NCBI RefSeq assembly: GCF_001680005.1
Contig: NC_033567.1
Coordinates: forward strand, 4,774,001 to 4,838,000
Direction of reading: 5' to 3'
DNA: 64,000 nucleotides
Source: Plasmodium coatneyi
Lineage: Eukaryota; Apicomplexa; Aconoidasida; Haemosporida; Plasmodiidae
Below the pieces are notes generated by a model. That model did not search any database. It had not been told where the DNA came from and was given only the letters and a program-made list of their open reading frames with translations. The position numbers and the translations under genes are program-made. Position 1 is the stretch's first letter; the number at the start of each line of letters is the position of its first letter. Below are positions 37,761 to 50,674 of the stretch, piece after piece.

Positions 37761-40124
37761 TTTTCATATATACGTTTGTACTGTGTGCGCGTCGTATTTT
37801 TTCACTCTAGATAGTGGATGTTTGTCATTTATGATGTTTCGTTTTTTTGGAAAATTTTATTCTGTTTGTTTGTTTGTCTTTTTATTTTCCCCTCCTAGGG
37901 ATTAGCGCTATGGTGTGAATATTTTGCAGCGCACACAGATGGGAAGTTTTGTTTTTTTCTTGGTGTACCTTCTACGGTGCAGAATTATTCTTCAGTACGG
38001 TTTTTTGATTAGCCTTTTCGTATGGCTGTATATTTATTTCATTTGCGGTTACTCTAAAATGGGGGTTAAACGGGGATGCTTCTCCTACTTTGTAACAACT
38101 ATGTGCAGCGCGAGCTTTCCCTTGTGGAGTAACCCCTCCCTTGTTCTACAATATATTTTACATTTGGCGTGGTGTATTATAATGCCGTTTTTTCCTTTTA
38201 AAATTGCAACTACTTTTTTTTTTTTTTTTTTTTTTCTCCTATGTACACGGAAAGTTCGCCTTGCCGTATGTGGATATTTTTAAAATAGCGTTGTAGGGTT
38301 GGCCTTAAAAAAAAGCTATACACATGAAAAGCTAGCACATGCAGATAATGCATACAACGCGTAGAATATTTGTATACATCGCAAATGTATATGCATATGC
38401 ACACTTTTCAAGTCTTTTTTCGTAATTAAATAAAATTAATTAAATGAAGGCAGAAAATGGCGTAAGCGCGAAAATTTCGAACTCATAGGGTGTTTAATTA
38501 TGCGCAGTTTTTCAGCACCCCTGCGAGATTTAATTTTGGCACAGCTGCTAAACATGATTGTCGGTAAAATACGCAAGCGTGAAAAAAAACGTTTTGTATA
38601 CATATAAATATATATAAGCAAATGAGGGCAAATAAGCAAAGTAGATATTGGTCAATGGAAGGGGAAAAATGAGTTGCCAATTTTGAGAAGGATGTCACTT
38701 TGATACGTTCAACAGTTAAGAAATGGAATAATAGGTTAATTTTTTTGGTATTAAAAAATGCATGAAAAAAGGAGAAAAAAAGGTTTCGCAGTAAATCGTG
38801 GTTCATATGTGCCTATATACAGTTTATACGCATATGTTATTTATGTAATGCGTATATATATTATACTTATATAACCCCATGAAAAAATGTTAAGCACAAA
38901 AAGATGAAAACAGGTAAGAAGCTATCGTTACAGCGCTGGCGTAAAAACATGGTATATATAAGTTATACATTGCATATTATGCGCGAAAAAATATACATCC
39001 GTTTATTGCAAGTGCTTGCTTAAATATGCATATGCGGTATGAACACAGCACTGCCAACAGTATACAGTGCTTTTCTTTGGTAAAGCACTTTTTTGTTCAA
39101 CTTTTTATTCATGACATATATTTTTTGCGAATTTTTGCAAAAAGGAGAAAAAGAAATACGTTGCAAAATAAATAAGTTTTCATTCCACTGGAAGAAAGTA
39201 CCAAATTTGCACAAGTATTTCACATGATACATTCGTTTTATGACGTTTACAAATAATTTTTATTTTACTAACGGTCATTACATATGTACTTTGCCGAGGG
39301 GCATGATTGTTGTTATTTTTTCTTGATGAACGCGTAAAGAGGTAAAAATATATGCATACGAGCGTGTACGTATAAACGTGGTGAGCGTGCCCACGTACAT
39401 ATGGTAATATACACACTGGTATGTATTTGCTCATATACATGTGTATACAAATGCGAATATGTATGCCTATCCATTCGCGCATCCCCTTTTTGCGCAGAAC
39501 TTGCTAGCCACTACGCGTGACGCTATTTGCCCCCACCATTCACCTGCTCCTTTGCAATCATATGTAGGCTGTTACTTCTGGAACGGCAAAAACACCGTCC
39601 GTTTAATGAAGCCTATGGCTATACAGGTATGTGTTTCTATAGATACACACGTGTGGGCTTATCTGCGCTTGTGCCCGTCGCACATATCAATTTGTATGCT
39701 CGTAGCACTTAAAGGAAGCCACTTTAAACATATTTCTTTTTTTCTTTCTTAACAAAAATACAGAGCTGTAGAATGCCCCGTTTGTCACCAGATTTAATTT
39801 TCGATTGATGATTAGATCCCACCACGAATGATGCAATTGCACATTGTATTCTTGTATGAGATGCAGAATTTATAGAATGTAAACAAGCGAACGTGTGTAT
39901 GCAGTTTGAGATTTTTTATTTTTTTTTAACAACGCAAATTAAAAAAAGAGGTAGAAGAACGTCCTAAAATTAAAGTGACAGAAGAGAATATTACCTACAG
40001 GGACGTATCATATGTGTAATTTCTTCTGGGTGAAAGAGAGACCCCCTTCTTTTTAAGGCTTCCATTTTTTGATTTCCCATTTTTCTCTAATAATACATGC
40101 ATATATAAAAATTATGTAGAAAGA
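37761..40124. other. Divergent promoter region of SF3A1 and VMP1
   Basis: 2.4 kb between two divergent start codons, presumably holding both promoters and 5' UTRs. The 122-codon frame at 37915-38283 is hydrophobic and T-tract driven and not credible. TA-rich tracts are frequent. Confidence 0.6.
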
Positions 40125-41933
40125 ATGGATTCGTACGAAGCTAAGAAGAGGGAGCTGTATTGGAAGAGGAAGGATATAAATTTATATTACCAACCCATCA
40201 AGACGATAAAACTATTTTTCTTAGAATTGAAAAATATCATTTCTAATACGTATCAGAAAAATAAAAAATACAACAAGGTAATATTCCTTGGAATCCTACT
40301 GGTTTTGCTTTTGTTCAAAATAAGACATAAATATTATTACCTGGACAACTTTTTAATTTATATAGAATGCATAATATGGTGGCTGTCACTGGGAATATTA
40401 AGTAGCATTGGTTTGGGGTGCGGTATGCATTCGGGGGTATTGTTTTTGTTTCCGCACATTTATTTCATTTGCTCAACTTCGGACTATTGCTATTCGTTGA
40501 ACTTTGACTCCAGGGTGAATATGTGGGGGTCCCTGCTGACGTCCGGGAATTACTTTGAGGTAAGGAAGGGGAGCTAGCAATGCAAATCGTTAAAGAGGGA
40601 GCCAAGTGGCCCTCTTAATGGAAAGTAAAAAAGGGTTGAACCAAACTTTCTGAAGGGTGCTAAAATATGCGTCTACTCCGGCCGCTGCTAAGCTGGTCCC
40701 GCACGTCTGTTGTTAGAATGGATAAGCATCCCAAAACTGTTATGTGAACAAAATGATTAATTTTTCCTTTTGCATCTTTCCCCCCCTCATGCAGTGTATA
40801 ACTACGAACGACGGGAATATAACCTTGTCAGGATTATTCATGAAAGTTTATCCGTATTGTTTAATATGGGGAATTGGAACCGCGCTGGGAGAACTACCAC
40901 CGTATCTTACGTCATACTACGCATCGAAGGTAAGGGAGAAAAAATAGTGCGCCAAAAGAAGAAAATGTGCGCTGTAATGTGCATTTTCTATGTTAGAGAA
41001 GCTAAGGAAGGAAGAAAGGAGGTAGCTCCTTTTTATATACACATTGTAGAAAATGTTTATATATACCTTTTCTTTTCCCCATTTACTTCCTATTTAACAG
41101 TCCAAACTGAACGACGAGGATTATGAAGAATTCGAAAAGGACATAAAGGAAGGAAAACGAAATATAGTAATCGCCATGAAAATATGGATGATAGATTTTA
41201 TTAAAAAGCACGGATCCATTTCTGTTTTCCTTTTGTCATGCTGGCCAAATGGTATGCAATCAGTGCATGTGAGGGGGTGACAAACGCCCTTATTTGTGTA
41301 CCACTATTGGGGGCTCTTTTGCATATGAGTGATGACACATTGTTCCCTCCCCATTCGAATTACGCGTTCCATTGTTGCATTGTGTGTAGCAAAATGATCT
41401 GTATTATTTTGCTGGAAGAATAATGTATGCACATTTTGACCCACCTTCCTTCAATCACCTCCCCCCCTGCAGTGATGTTTGATATGTGCGGAATTTGCTG
41501 CGGCCACTTTTTGATGCCCTTCCAGAACTTCTTCATTCCGCTGCTTCTAGGAAAGGCCATTGTTAAAACCATATTTCAGAGCATCTTCCTAATTTTTATG
41601 TTCTCAAATAATTACAAAGAAATGCAGTTAAAAATGAGCCAGAAGGCGTTATCCATTTTCCCCTTACATCGCATTTTTAAAAACATTGACCCGTCTTCTC
41701 TCGAGGATTATATAGATGAAAAAATCTCCATTTTGAAATATGGGCAGAAGACAAAATCCAAAATGGATATTATGTTTTTATTTAACATATTTTTTTTTGT
41801 AGTAATTATATTTTTTTTTATTTCCTGTGTGAATCAGATAGCCCAAAAGTACCAGAAGAACATTGACAACGAAGAATTAAAAAAGTACAAAAGTGGCAAG
41901 GAAGAAATTATAATGAAGAAACCAAAGAAATGA
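40125..41933 (+). CDS. VMP1: VMP1-like membrane protein (VTT/SNARE-associated family)
   Basis: Four exons: 40125-40559, 40795-40929, 41101-41251, 41473-41933; 393 aa, similar to human VMP1 (about 406). Conserved blocks in order: GLGCGMHSGVLFLFPHI, then ECIIWW before it, WGIGTALGELPPYLTSYYA, ISVFLLSCWPN, and VMFDMCGICCGHFLMPFQNFF with LLLGKAIVKTIFQ. These match VMP1/EPG-3, an ER multi-spanning lipid scramblase needed for autophagosome and lipid-body formation. Several hydrophobic helices are evident, and the tail is Lys-rich. Introns have T/C-rich acceptors and all phases agree. Role in the parasite is inferred from the family. Confidence 0.92.
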
Positions 41934-42448
41934 AGATTCTTTTTCCTTGAACACAGAATTAATTATTTTTATAAATCACTTCCACGATACACGCACAGTT
42001 GTATATTACAAGATTTAGCCAGCCATGTGTATGTATATGAGGCTACCCATGCATATGTATTTTTCATCATACCGTGAGTTTGACTTAAAAGGAGATGAAA
42101 CAAGAATTTTTTTTTGGTCATTTATTATAGCGCAAAATTGCGATTCCCAATATGCCTCTTATTGCACACATGTGCCGATGTGTGGTTGGGTCCGTGCATG
42201 TATTATACCTACGTGTGTATATGTGTGTATATATGTTTATATAGGTATGTGTGCATGTATATATCAATGTATATGTATGTGTGTTTCACTGTTTTTATTG
42301 CCGCCTGTGCGAATACGTAGGGGGGACCCCATTTATATGGCTATTTTTCCATGCGCGTATGCATGTGCATAGGTGCGTATGTACTTGTATCTAAGTATAC
42401 CCTGTGTTTCTGTGCGTGTCTACGTGTGTACCACTTCTGAATGCTCAC
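41934..42448. other. Gap between convergent VMP1 and kinase genes
   Basis: 515 bases, rich in TG/TA microsatellite-like sequence (about 42180-42300). The open frames across it are products of that low-complexity sequence. Confidence 0.6.
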
Positions 42449-45003
42449 CTAAGGGCTATCTGTTGGCTCACCTTTTGAAAACCATTTATGTTGTTTAATT
42501 CTTTTGAATTTCATTCTCTTGTCAGGATTGTGTTTTAGCAATTTCCTGTAATACATATATAAAAAAAAAAAAAAAAAAAAAAAAAAACATGAGAATGTTT
42601 TGAAATTAAAAACAAATTAACTTAATTACCCCTTATTTTACACCGCTTTAAGTATGCATACCTTAACAAGCGTTTTAAGTCCTTGTCAATTTTTCGGTAT
42701 TTTGGGAAAACCAATTTGTTGCTTTTCATGTTCTGATAAATTTCAAAAATGTGGTCTCCGCTGCGAGGATGAGCAAGTGTGAACATGCAAAGGAGGTTTT
42801 ATGTCAATGGGGGTGGGGAAGAATATGTGCTTGAAATGTGGACTGGACCCGTGACTCGTACGGCAGATGTGCTAAGGGGATAATTGCCCGGGTTCAGCTA
42901 TGCCGTGGTTGGAAGTTCACAGGGCGCATTGATGAGACCCTACTAGAATGGCGTCCGTCCGAACAGGAAGGTATACAGCACTGATCCGAAGTTGTAAGAC
43001 AGCCTTTTCGAAAGGTGGACATCTGAATTGGACACATCAAATAAGCCCTCGAAGGAGTTAAAAATGTCCGTCGTCGAGCTGTACACATTAAGGTTTTTCA
43101 GAATAAAGGAACACTCATCGAAATCTATTAGCTTGATGATATTATGGTGACGGTTTTCATTTTGCGATAAGGGTAACTCACTTGAATGTTCCGTATACAA
43201 TTCGTCTTTTTGATTGGGTTCATTTTTTAGCATATCCGCATCGTGGCCGTTGTCTCTGTGGATACGTTGTTGAAGGGGTTCACCCCTGGGTGTCTTGTTG
43301 CCATTCCGCTGGACGCCTATATTTAACGCGTGACCATTTGCAACCTCACCTTTGCAGAGGTATTTATGCACGAAATATATATCTAGGTATGGCAAAAGGG
43401 CGCCGCTCCATTTTCCCGAATCTTCTTCGCTAAAATATAGCCAGTAAAATTTTAGAAAGCTGATTGAATTTGTTGACTTATGTTTAAAAAAAGACAGGTT
43501 TTTTATTTTGTTAATTCGGCAGTCATTTGCGCGTAGTTTATGTGCACTATTTGAAATCGTTTTCGCGTTGAACTTCGCCTTCGTTTCTGCTTTCGTTTCC
43601 TTTTTTTTAAATGGAGGTGTTTTGGGGGGGCCATCGCTTGGGGGCACATCTTTTCGCTTCCTCGTTTTAACGAAGGTCTGAATGTACGAAGTGGCATCGT
43701 GTGATGAGAAAAAAATATCGTTTAATTTGTTTTTTACAAAAAATGTCTTTTTTACATTAATGTCGTATTCGTAACATTTGGATAGATCCACGTTATGGAT
43801 ATATTTAATTTTTTTATTTTTCACTTTTTTGGGGGTTATTTTTTTGTAATGGCAGTGTGAGTAAAGCATTTTGCGGTGCCCCTTTTCGTCCACTTTGTTT
43901 GTTCCTTTTTCCTTTTTTCTGAGGAAAATATTTATTTTGTACAGTTTTTCAGCATGATCGCGGTTACTGTCATTTTCTTTACGCCTTTTTTTCGAATTTT
44001 CGTTCAGCTTCTTTTGGATGTCCATTTGTATTTTTGATATCTCTACACACTTTGTTTGCGTCTCGGGGGGTTTGTTTCGTTTTTTCCGTTTCACAGGTAC
44101 ATGGTAGGAAGATATTTCTTGTGCGTACCTACAGGTTAGCAGTATGTTATCCGGCTTCAGATCCAGGTATGTCACACTTTTGTGTAACAAATAAGTCAAT
44201 GTATCGTAGATATTTAAAAAGAGAAGTTTGAGGAAATTCTCTGAGTATAGATGTACTTCTATACAACTGTTGTCTATTTTTTGCGTTTTTTTTCCATGCA
44301 CGGAATATATGCCGTATTTTTTTTTGAAATGCATAGATTGGTAGGGCACATGTGGCAAAACGGTAAATAGGATGTTTTTTTTTTGGTCAAAAAGTACCTC
44401 TTTAATTTGTATTACATTTTGATTATCCAGATAATTTAAAAAAAAAATTTCATTTAAAATTTTATAAAGATAATTAGTTAGGTACACTTGGCTGTTAACG
44501 TAGTAGGGACAATTCTGCTTTAGGCAAATTCCTACGTGAAAAACTTTCAAGCAATATTTTTTCTTGTCCACAATGTTCTTGCAGCTGTATATATTGCCGT
44601 ATGCGCTTTGGTATATACATTTTATGAGAAGATACTCGTTTAAAAAATAAGAGGTGTTTTTTCTCACAATTTTGTATGTACCATTTTTGGGACTTATATT
44701 TTTGCAATTTCCTGTTTTTTCTTTTCCCCCCTTTTTTAACAAAATGCTGTAAATAATACTATATTTTACGTCATAAATTACTTTTAATTTTTTCTCGATT
44801 TTTAAAATGTCTACAAGGAGCTTCGCATTACAGCTGCTAACAAATTCGTTGCTCAGTTTTATTTTGCAATTTTTGAAATTTTCCTTTGTGTCTAGAGTGG
44901 TGACAGTGCCCCTGTTTTTATATTCGTTTATTTTTTCCTCCACTTTGGATTTAAAGAGTAGCTTAGTTTTTGCCCTGTCGAATGGGCAATTTAGGAAGTG
45001 CAT
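42449..45003 (-). CDS. Divergent serine/threonine protein kinase, degenerate motifs and large insertion
   Basis: Three exons: 45003-42944, 42760-42662, 42545-42449; 751 aa. Kinase fold: a glycine-loop-like segment YQSAYGNIYSC (131-141), the ATP lysine in YCLKVF (K153), helix C Glu in NEIFFLNYLDN, then VTYLDLKPDNILL (catalytic D281). A charged insertion of about 340 residues separates this from KLIDFDEC (627-629). The C-lobe continues as NFGSVLYTFLFGRTPF, with exon 2 giving YGDHIFEIYQNMKSNKLVFP, and exon 3 giving LLKHNPDKRMKFKRIKQHKW, as in CaMKK/LKB1-like kinases. Odd points: HRD is YLD, DFG is DFD, and the APE and helix-F Asp are not recognisable. Activity is therefore uncertain. A T27 tract (coding strand) precedes the exon 3 acceptor. 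Confidence 0.85.
42561..42587. repeat. A27 run inside the kinase intron
   Basis: On the coding (minus) strand this is a T27 tract a few bases upstream of the exon 3 acceptor TATTACAG. It probably serves as an extended polypyrimidine tract. Confidence 0.8.
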
Positions 45004-46713
45004 TTTTGAGGCAGCTTCGCAGGTGGGAAATAAGCGGCCTGGAATGCCACTAATTTGGGCACATATGATGTGTTGAAATTCTCACCCGAGGGGAAGAACG
45101 GACAAAAAAAAAAAAAAAGAGAGGGATAATGCTGGAAGGTACTGCCAACCAGGTAGACGAATAATCAGGCGCAAGTTGGACATTTTTGAAAGGTGCTACT
45201 GACTGTTCGGTTTAGTGGAAAATTGAGCGAAAGGTAGGAAGGGAAATATTGCATGAGTAATTATTCTATGCAAATACGTTGCCTCATTTGCAAAGTAGAT
45301 CGTTAGGCAATGGAGACCTGCGGCACTGCAAGAAAGTGGCACCACGGATAAGCCTTCAATTATCTGCTTATACTTAAGGGATGGATACATATAAGTGTAC
45401 CTGCTGAAACATGTGTGCCATTGCTAAGGTGCCATTGCTTACTGAAGAGATGTTTCCTTTAAATCACTGTGTGGTTAATCAAAGGGGAAGCAAATACACG
45501 CATTTTTTATTTTTTTTTAGAGACGCCCAGCGGGGAAGTCTCCGTGCATGGAGTGAGAGCATTTAAAAAAAAAGGTGTAAAAAGGGGGGTGGTAATTTCT
45601 CAGAATGGATAGTTATATAAGGAACAATCATTTTGAATATACACTGAGGTGACTTCAAAATTTCCATTTTGTTTTTTTTTTTAATTGTATGCTTAAAACG
45701 GTAGTGACACACTTAAGGGCAGTAACATGTGACATGTGCGAACAGAGTCTGACTTGTAATGTGTAGCGGGGCGGAGGGGAGCGAAAAAAAAGAAAAAAAC
45801 TTTAAAGTGGGGCAGGAGCAGAAATAGTGTATGGCATAGAGAACAGATAAGCTCTCGCAATATTCTCCAAGTCGAATAAGCCGCCCTGTAACCGATGTGT
45901 GCTGGTGCACGTGCCTTTTTTTTAAAAAGCTATTACATTTCTTCATAAGAAAATTGCAAGTTTTTCCTTCACACGAAAAGGACGTATCTACATGTGTATG
46001 AATTGTGCTTATATACGTCCATCACAGAATGTCACATATGCCTTGTCACCCCATTACACATGGCGCGCATTTTGTGTTAATACACTTGAGTGTGGTTCGT
46101 ACCGAACGGTATATCCTTAACACTCCGTGCACTGCCTTTTAAGGCTATATATATTTTTTGGAAAGCAAAATTTCGCAGAAAAAAAAGAGAAAAATTAATA
46201 CATAATTGTAACAATGCCACGATGCAAAAATAGTTAACGAGCAGTTAAGGTAATTTTTGCACAAGAGGAACAGGTACGCATATGGTAGAAGAAAAATATG
46301 AACTTTCATTTTATTTTAAACGAAGGAGATTGCCTTTTAAGGTAGAAATGATTGTGAAAATACGTAAATTTTCAGCCCTAAAAAGAGGAAGGAAGGGAGC
46401 ATTTTTATGCCTTTTTTTTTTTTTTTTTTTTTTTTCGAATTAGCGATTTCTGTTTATCTTTGCCCTTTCACCTCGATCTTGTAATTCACGCAGTTACATT
46501 TTTAAGAACATTTTTCCATGAGTAAGAAAGGGCCTCATATAATTTCCATCTCACGATAAGGAGGAAGAAGAAGCGAGGAAAAGTAGGAAGAACAGAAATA
46601 GTAAGAATAACACGAAGCAGGAGAAGGAACACACTGAGAAGGGACACAGTGGAAGGCGAACCGGAAAGCTAAATTACAAGCGGAAAGAGCGATAGTTCAA
46701 ACAAGTAGCAACC
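45004..46713. other. Divergent promoter region of kinase and PSMA1
   Basis: 1.7 kb between divergent start codons, with a T24 run at 46412-46435. No coding frame is supported; promoters and 5' UTRs are expected. Confidence 0.6.
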
Positions 46714-47944
46714 ATGTATCGAAACCTGTACGACACAGACAATATTATTTACTCTCCGGAAGGTACTAAAAGAAATGGCGAAACATAAATAGGAAAAGTG
46801 TGCATCCTTTAGCATGCTGCGTTGATGAGAGTATGCCTTCCGATTGTAATTACATATGCTCATACACATTTGCATGTATCTGCACGTGTGAACCTTTTTA
46901 GGAAGACTGTACCAAGTCGAATACGCGAATGAAGCGATAAAACAGGGTACCTGCGCCGTGGCTATAAAGTCCAAGGATTTTGTGGTACGAAAGGAGGGGC
47001 ATGTTCATATAGCGAGACGGGCAACATGTACTGCGTGTTGAGGGACCCCTTCACAGTGAAAGGGGGAAGGGGGGGAGCATGAACAAGCGATAGTTGCAGA
47101 AATATAATAAAATGGCGAAATAGCAAAACGGAGATATAACCCCGTAATGTTTGCCCCCCGCGTATGAGAGGCCACTTTTGTCAACCAAGCAGCGTGAATT
47201 CCCCACCTTTCGCATCCATTCACGTTGCCCATTTTTTCTTTTTTTTCGATCCCTCTCTCTATGCAGGTCGTTTGCGGACTAAAGAAGCGCATAAGCAAGT
47301 TATCATTCCACCAAGAAAAACTGTTCAAAATCGATGACTACATTGGTGTGACGATGAGTGGCATAACATCTGACGCAAAGGTTTTAACCAAGTACATGCG
47401 AAACGAATGTCTGTCGCATAAGTTCCTATTTGATGAAAATATAAATATAGAAAAATTAGTGAAAAAGGTGGCAGATAAGTATCAACAGAATACTCAGAAG
47501 AGTAGTAGAAGGGCATTTGGTGTAGGGTTAATAGTAGCTGGGTATTCTAAGGAACCCCTAATTTTTGAAACTAAGCCAAATGGTTCTTATTTTGAATACA
47601 TTGCCTTATCGTTTGGTGCTAGATCTCATGCATCGAAAACTTATCTAGAAAAAAATGTACATTTATTTGAAGATTCTTCGTTGGAAGAGCTTACTCTTCA
47701 TTGCTTAAAGGCCTTAAGATGTTCCCTTTCGAGTGAAAATGAGTTAACTGTAGAAAATACATCGCTAGCTATTGTTGGTAAGGATAAACCATGGCAAGAA
47801 GTTACCAGTGTAGACTTAGTGGAGCTTCTAATCAGGGTAAACGCTGAACAGCGAGCTGAAAATACTGAGGCAGACGTTCAAAATGAGGGAATTCCTCCAA
47901 GTGGAGCAGATGCATCAAATCCGCAGGGTGATCAAGTAGAATGA
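46714..47944 (+). CDS. PSMA1: 20S proteasome subunit alpha type-1 (alpha 6)
   Basis: Three exons: 46714-46762, 46902-46984, 47267-47944; 269 aa, the usual size. It is a non-catalytic subunit of the outer alpha ring that gates the 20S proteasome. The alpha-subunit N-terminal signature spans exons 1-2: [20 protein letters not shown] then [14 protein letters not shown]. The type-1 identity is supported by [28 protein letters not shown] and [20 protein letters not shown] with GKDKPW. The C-terminal tail is acidic and low-complexity, as in PSMA1 homologues. Splice sites are canonical and in phase. Confidence 0.95.
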
Positions 47945-48059
47945 CGCGGAAAAATGCGTCTATATATAGTGGTAGTGTGCTCCTTTCTCCCACTAGGCAC
48001 ACGTGAGAATAGGGAGGCATGTCTAATGTGTTGGTTTTTTATTTATAAATGGATAAGCG

Positions 48060-48150
48060 GCATGTGCATGTGTACTGCTGCGTACGTGTGTGCATATATG
48101 TGTATTTATATACATATATATACGTATATATTTATATGCCCATAACACGT
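48060..48150. repeat. TA/TG-rich microsatellite tract
   Basis: Irregular alternating purine-pyrimidine sequence dominated by TATATA, TGTG and CATATATA, downstream of PSMA1. Similar tracts occur near 42180, 49770 and 53660. Confidence 0.6.
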
Positions 48151-50647
48151 GGTGCATATAATATATACAAAATTTTAAGGGATTTTTTTTTTCTTTTTTT
48201 TTGATACCTTTTTAATATTTAAAAGAAACAATATGAAAGAAAAAAAAAAAGAAACGCTTTCTCAATTAAAATAGTTTTTTATTGCAGATCATTTTTGTTT
48301 CCCTTTTGTGAGCGGTTTATTTGAAGAGAGAGAAAAAAAGGACAGTCTTTCACTCAGTGTAGGGGTGAAATGTTAGAACAAAGCTCAATTTATTTGCCTT
48401 TTATTGTTGTCTTTGGAGGAAGCTACTTTAATGAGCACAGGCATGTAGATTGAATAAAGCAGATTTGTGCGACGGTACCGTAATGGTAAGCGAATTGAGG
48501 GGGATCTCCCACCTACGCTTGGCTGCAATCGGTGAGGGTAATATGTGGGCACCTATTTGTATAGTGAACACGCCCAATAGCATTTTCTATTATGTATGCC
48601 GCTTTGTGCTGGGCACACCTTTTGGCCCAAATGATTTCCACTTGTATTACACCAAATTGGCGAACACGTAGGCGCAATTCTTGAGAACATTTTAACAAAT
48701 GGGATGGAAGAAATAAAAGATGAGTAGGTGGGCGAAAATGCTATTTTAAAGAGTAATATAAAGTAACTGCGGCGGTGTACTACATGCGTATTTGTTGCTC
48801 ATTCATAATATCGCTTCGTTTTTTTTTTTCCTTCTGTGATGGATGTGTATGTTTCACAAATGGCTCCTTTTTTCCTTCATAAGTAAAATAAAGCACATGC
48901 AACGGTTGTTACGAACTACTTTTTATATTTGAAAAAAATAAAGTCAAGAGGCTTAAATTTGAATGTAAAAAATTTCAAACATTAGAGGCTGTTCGGGTGC
49001 GCAAAGGTGTAGGGGTGCCTGTAGAGAATGCTGCTCCTCTGTAGGGCGTGAAAGATCAAGCAGAAGAAAAATATTTCTTTATCTTTAAAAGGGCATGGAA
49101 GTTTAATATGTTTAAAAAAAAAAAATGGTTATTTTTACGAAAGGGATCAGATCGACGCAATTGTTTAACCTTTTTTTTTTTTTATTTATTTTTAGGGAAA
49201 AGAGGAAAATTGCTAAAGCGAATTGTTGAAAATGGAATATACCAAAATGTTCATGTGTACGTTTGATAGCTATATATCAATAGGGTGAATTTTTGTATGT
49301 ATGTACACCAGTATATATATATATTTTTTTAAATATTTAAATGTGGCCGTGAATAATGATGCATTTTTTTCTTTAAATGCGCATGTGTAGGAATATAAAT
49401 AACTTTTTTTTTTGTTTTTTTTTCCCATTACCATTTGCGTTACGTTCATAGCTTATTTTGATTTGTTACGTGAAGCATACAATGTTCGTGAATAACTTCC
49501 ACTTCTTTTTTCTTTTCGTTTATTTCCGCTTTCAGGGGTGATACAATTTTTTCTTTCCACAAATGCATGTGTAAATAAGTTCATTTGCGTTTTTGCTGAA
49601 AACCGTTCATTTGAAAGAGTTTTAAAGGGGACGAGTAACATTCCGTTTTGTACATTTGCAGCTACGTTTGAAGTGTTTGCATCATTTGGGGAGGGTACGT
49701 GAAGGTATAAAGCGTAAAATTGTTACGTGCGTGTGTGGCAGTGCGGCTCTGCGCAGGTGGGTATGCTCATATATATACTTATATACATATATATATACAT
49801 ACGTGCATATACCTATATATACTAAGTATACCTATGCGTACACTCCCCTGTGTGCGTGGGCGACGGGTAGAGCCATTTTATGCGGCGAGGGGAAAGACGG
49901 CACATGCAGCAACTTGCAGTAAACCGTTCCCTTACCATTTTTTGTTCACGCCATTTGAAAGCGCGCAAGGGGAGAAATAACTTTTTGGAGGACGCAAGGC
50001 ACACATGGGCGCCGGATGAAAGTTCCCTGCCTCGTCCAATCGTTTGAGCGCAATGACAAACGCGTGCTGCACACATCGTAAAAAATCGAATCCGATCTGT
50101 CCTGTTTTTTGTTGAATTCGTTACTTCGCGCAGTTAGCGGCGATGCGTATTTGAGCCGAATCCTTTGGCCATATGCCACGAACACATTTCCGTTCACCCT
50201 TGTTGCTACACGCATGTGCACACGAGTGTATATACGTGCATGTACATGTAGATACATTCCCGTGAATTAAAAAATTAATGCAGACCGAAACATACTTATA
50301 CACACCAAGAGGAAGGCCCAAACGTAGCTCAAAAAATAATAAGTTCAACCTTTTGAGCTCATAGCCCTTTAATGTAAAAATCGTCCTTTATTCCATCGCA
50401 TCCTAGATGATAAAACATATTCGAATTAATGTTAAAATTTGGATAATTTAAACTTCTAATTATTTTTTGAAGTAGCATTAAATGTGTATGCGTTTTTGTG
50501 TAAAGTAGCTACGTGTATTGGCAGTGATAAAATCCGTTTTGTTACACCAGTTCGCGCAGACGTAGAAGTGCCAACTGATGTAGTCTCCCCAAAAGTACGT
50601 ATGTATATATTTTTACACATTTCATCACTCTGCCTATTTTTCCCGTG

Positions 50648-50674
50648 TTTTTTTTTTTTTTTTTTTTTTTTTTT
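50648..50674. repeat. T27 run
   Basis: Uninterrupted run of 27 T in the long gap upstream of CITH. Length is probably variable. Confidence 0.85.

Noticed and set aside
37915..38283. 122-codon hydrophobic frame upstream of VMP1
   Set aside because: The Phe runs come from poly-T tracts; it sits in a divergent promoter region and resembles no membrane protein family.
42025..42372. Cys/Tyr-rich frames after VMP1
   Set aside because: They translate a TG/TA microsatellite and are not protein-like.
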